64,000 nt of DNA from Acinetobacter sp. ANC 4178 (lineage in GTDB: Bacteria > Pseudomonadota > Gammaproteobacteria > Pseudomonadales > Moraxellaceae), in the NCBI RefSeq assembly GCF_004331175.1, contig NZ_SJOD01000008.1:1-64000 (forward strand), written 5' to 3'. The position numbers and the translations under genes are program-made. The notes beneath the pieces were generated by a model. That model made no database searches. It worked only from the letters and a program-made list of their open reading frames with translations, and had not been told where the DNA came from. Positions 63,967-64,000 of this stretch are shown here, in pieces. Positions within the stretch are counted from its first letter, which is position 1, and every line of letters begins with the position of its first letter.

Positions 63967-64000
63967 GAATTTGAATGCTTTTTTTAAGAGGATGAGATAA

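Overview
The window looks like chromosomal DNA of an Acinetobacter species (Moraxellaceae, Gammaproteobacteria). I infer this from the moderately low G+C, the closeness of the proteins to pseudomonad and Acinetobacter families, and the gene neighbourhoods: pyrE divergent from crc, serB divergent from an AhpA/YtjB-type gene, dapA-bamC-purC, phoB-phoR, and a urtABCDE urea transporter. It is mostly a housekeeping region. Accessory DNA is limited to a broken IS5-family element and a 15-copy octanucleotide tandem array at the left edge, an orphan phospholipase-D-like protein, and one frameshifted esterase. No rRNA, tRNA, CRISPR array or prophage was seen.

Layout. 1-0.9 kb: tandem repeat and IS5-family remnant. 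1-5.6 kb: pyrE/crc, a candidate small RNA, a Spx/ArsC-like protein, a DUF2147 protein, an esterase and azoR. 5.8-16.2 kb: a membrane diguanylate cyclase, GST-dsbD-outer membrane protein-ankyrin protein, an HPF-like ribosome factor, puuE, a Tsx-like channel, several unknown proteins and the PLD-like protein. 16.2-21.8 kb: urtEDCBA on the minus strand. 22-29 kb: yqiA-parE-DUF6714-like, a lipase, dsbB and gshA. 29-38.5 kb: DUF924, a lipoprotein, DUF445, an aminotransferase, a MATE exporter, a divergent SDR/TetR pair and phoBR behind a Pho box. 38.6-47.5 kb: sseA-like/psd, pncB, an orphan Roadblock protein, an RHH regulator, dtd, an SCP2 protein, and serB/ahpA. 47.5-52.8 kb: ppk1, a BASS transporter, pncA and an AAHS transporter. 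53.3-64 kb: dapA-bamC-purC, a histidine/lysine/arginine-type ABC transporter, a second candidate small RNA, rarA, a Fur-boxed broken esterase, a YcgN-type protein, a DUF1328 peptide and a dienelactone-hydrolase-like protein.

The most interesting signal is a pair of unannotated intergenic loci, about 2665-2840 and 59602-59730. Both have the hallmarks of CsrA/RsmA-sequestering small RNAs (RsmX/Y/Z or CsrB type). They carry many GGA motifs, several as AGGAT in the loops of short hairpins close to the CsrA consensus ACARGGAUGU, and each ends in a Rho-independent terminator whose own apical loop is AGGAT. The second locus also has a near-consensus GacA box (TGTAGG-N6-CTTACA) just upstream. I am not aware of a characterised RNA pair of this kind in Acinetobacter but could not search.

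Shared themes are phosphate (phoBR, ppk1), NAD salvage (pncA, pncB), disulfide chemistry and glutathione (dsbD, dsbB, gshA, a GST), and purine/urea nitrogen (puuE, Tsx-like channel, urt genes). Several promoters carry palindromes that look like operators (azoR, the SDR/TetR pair, the Tsx-like gene, urtA, the RHH gene).
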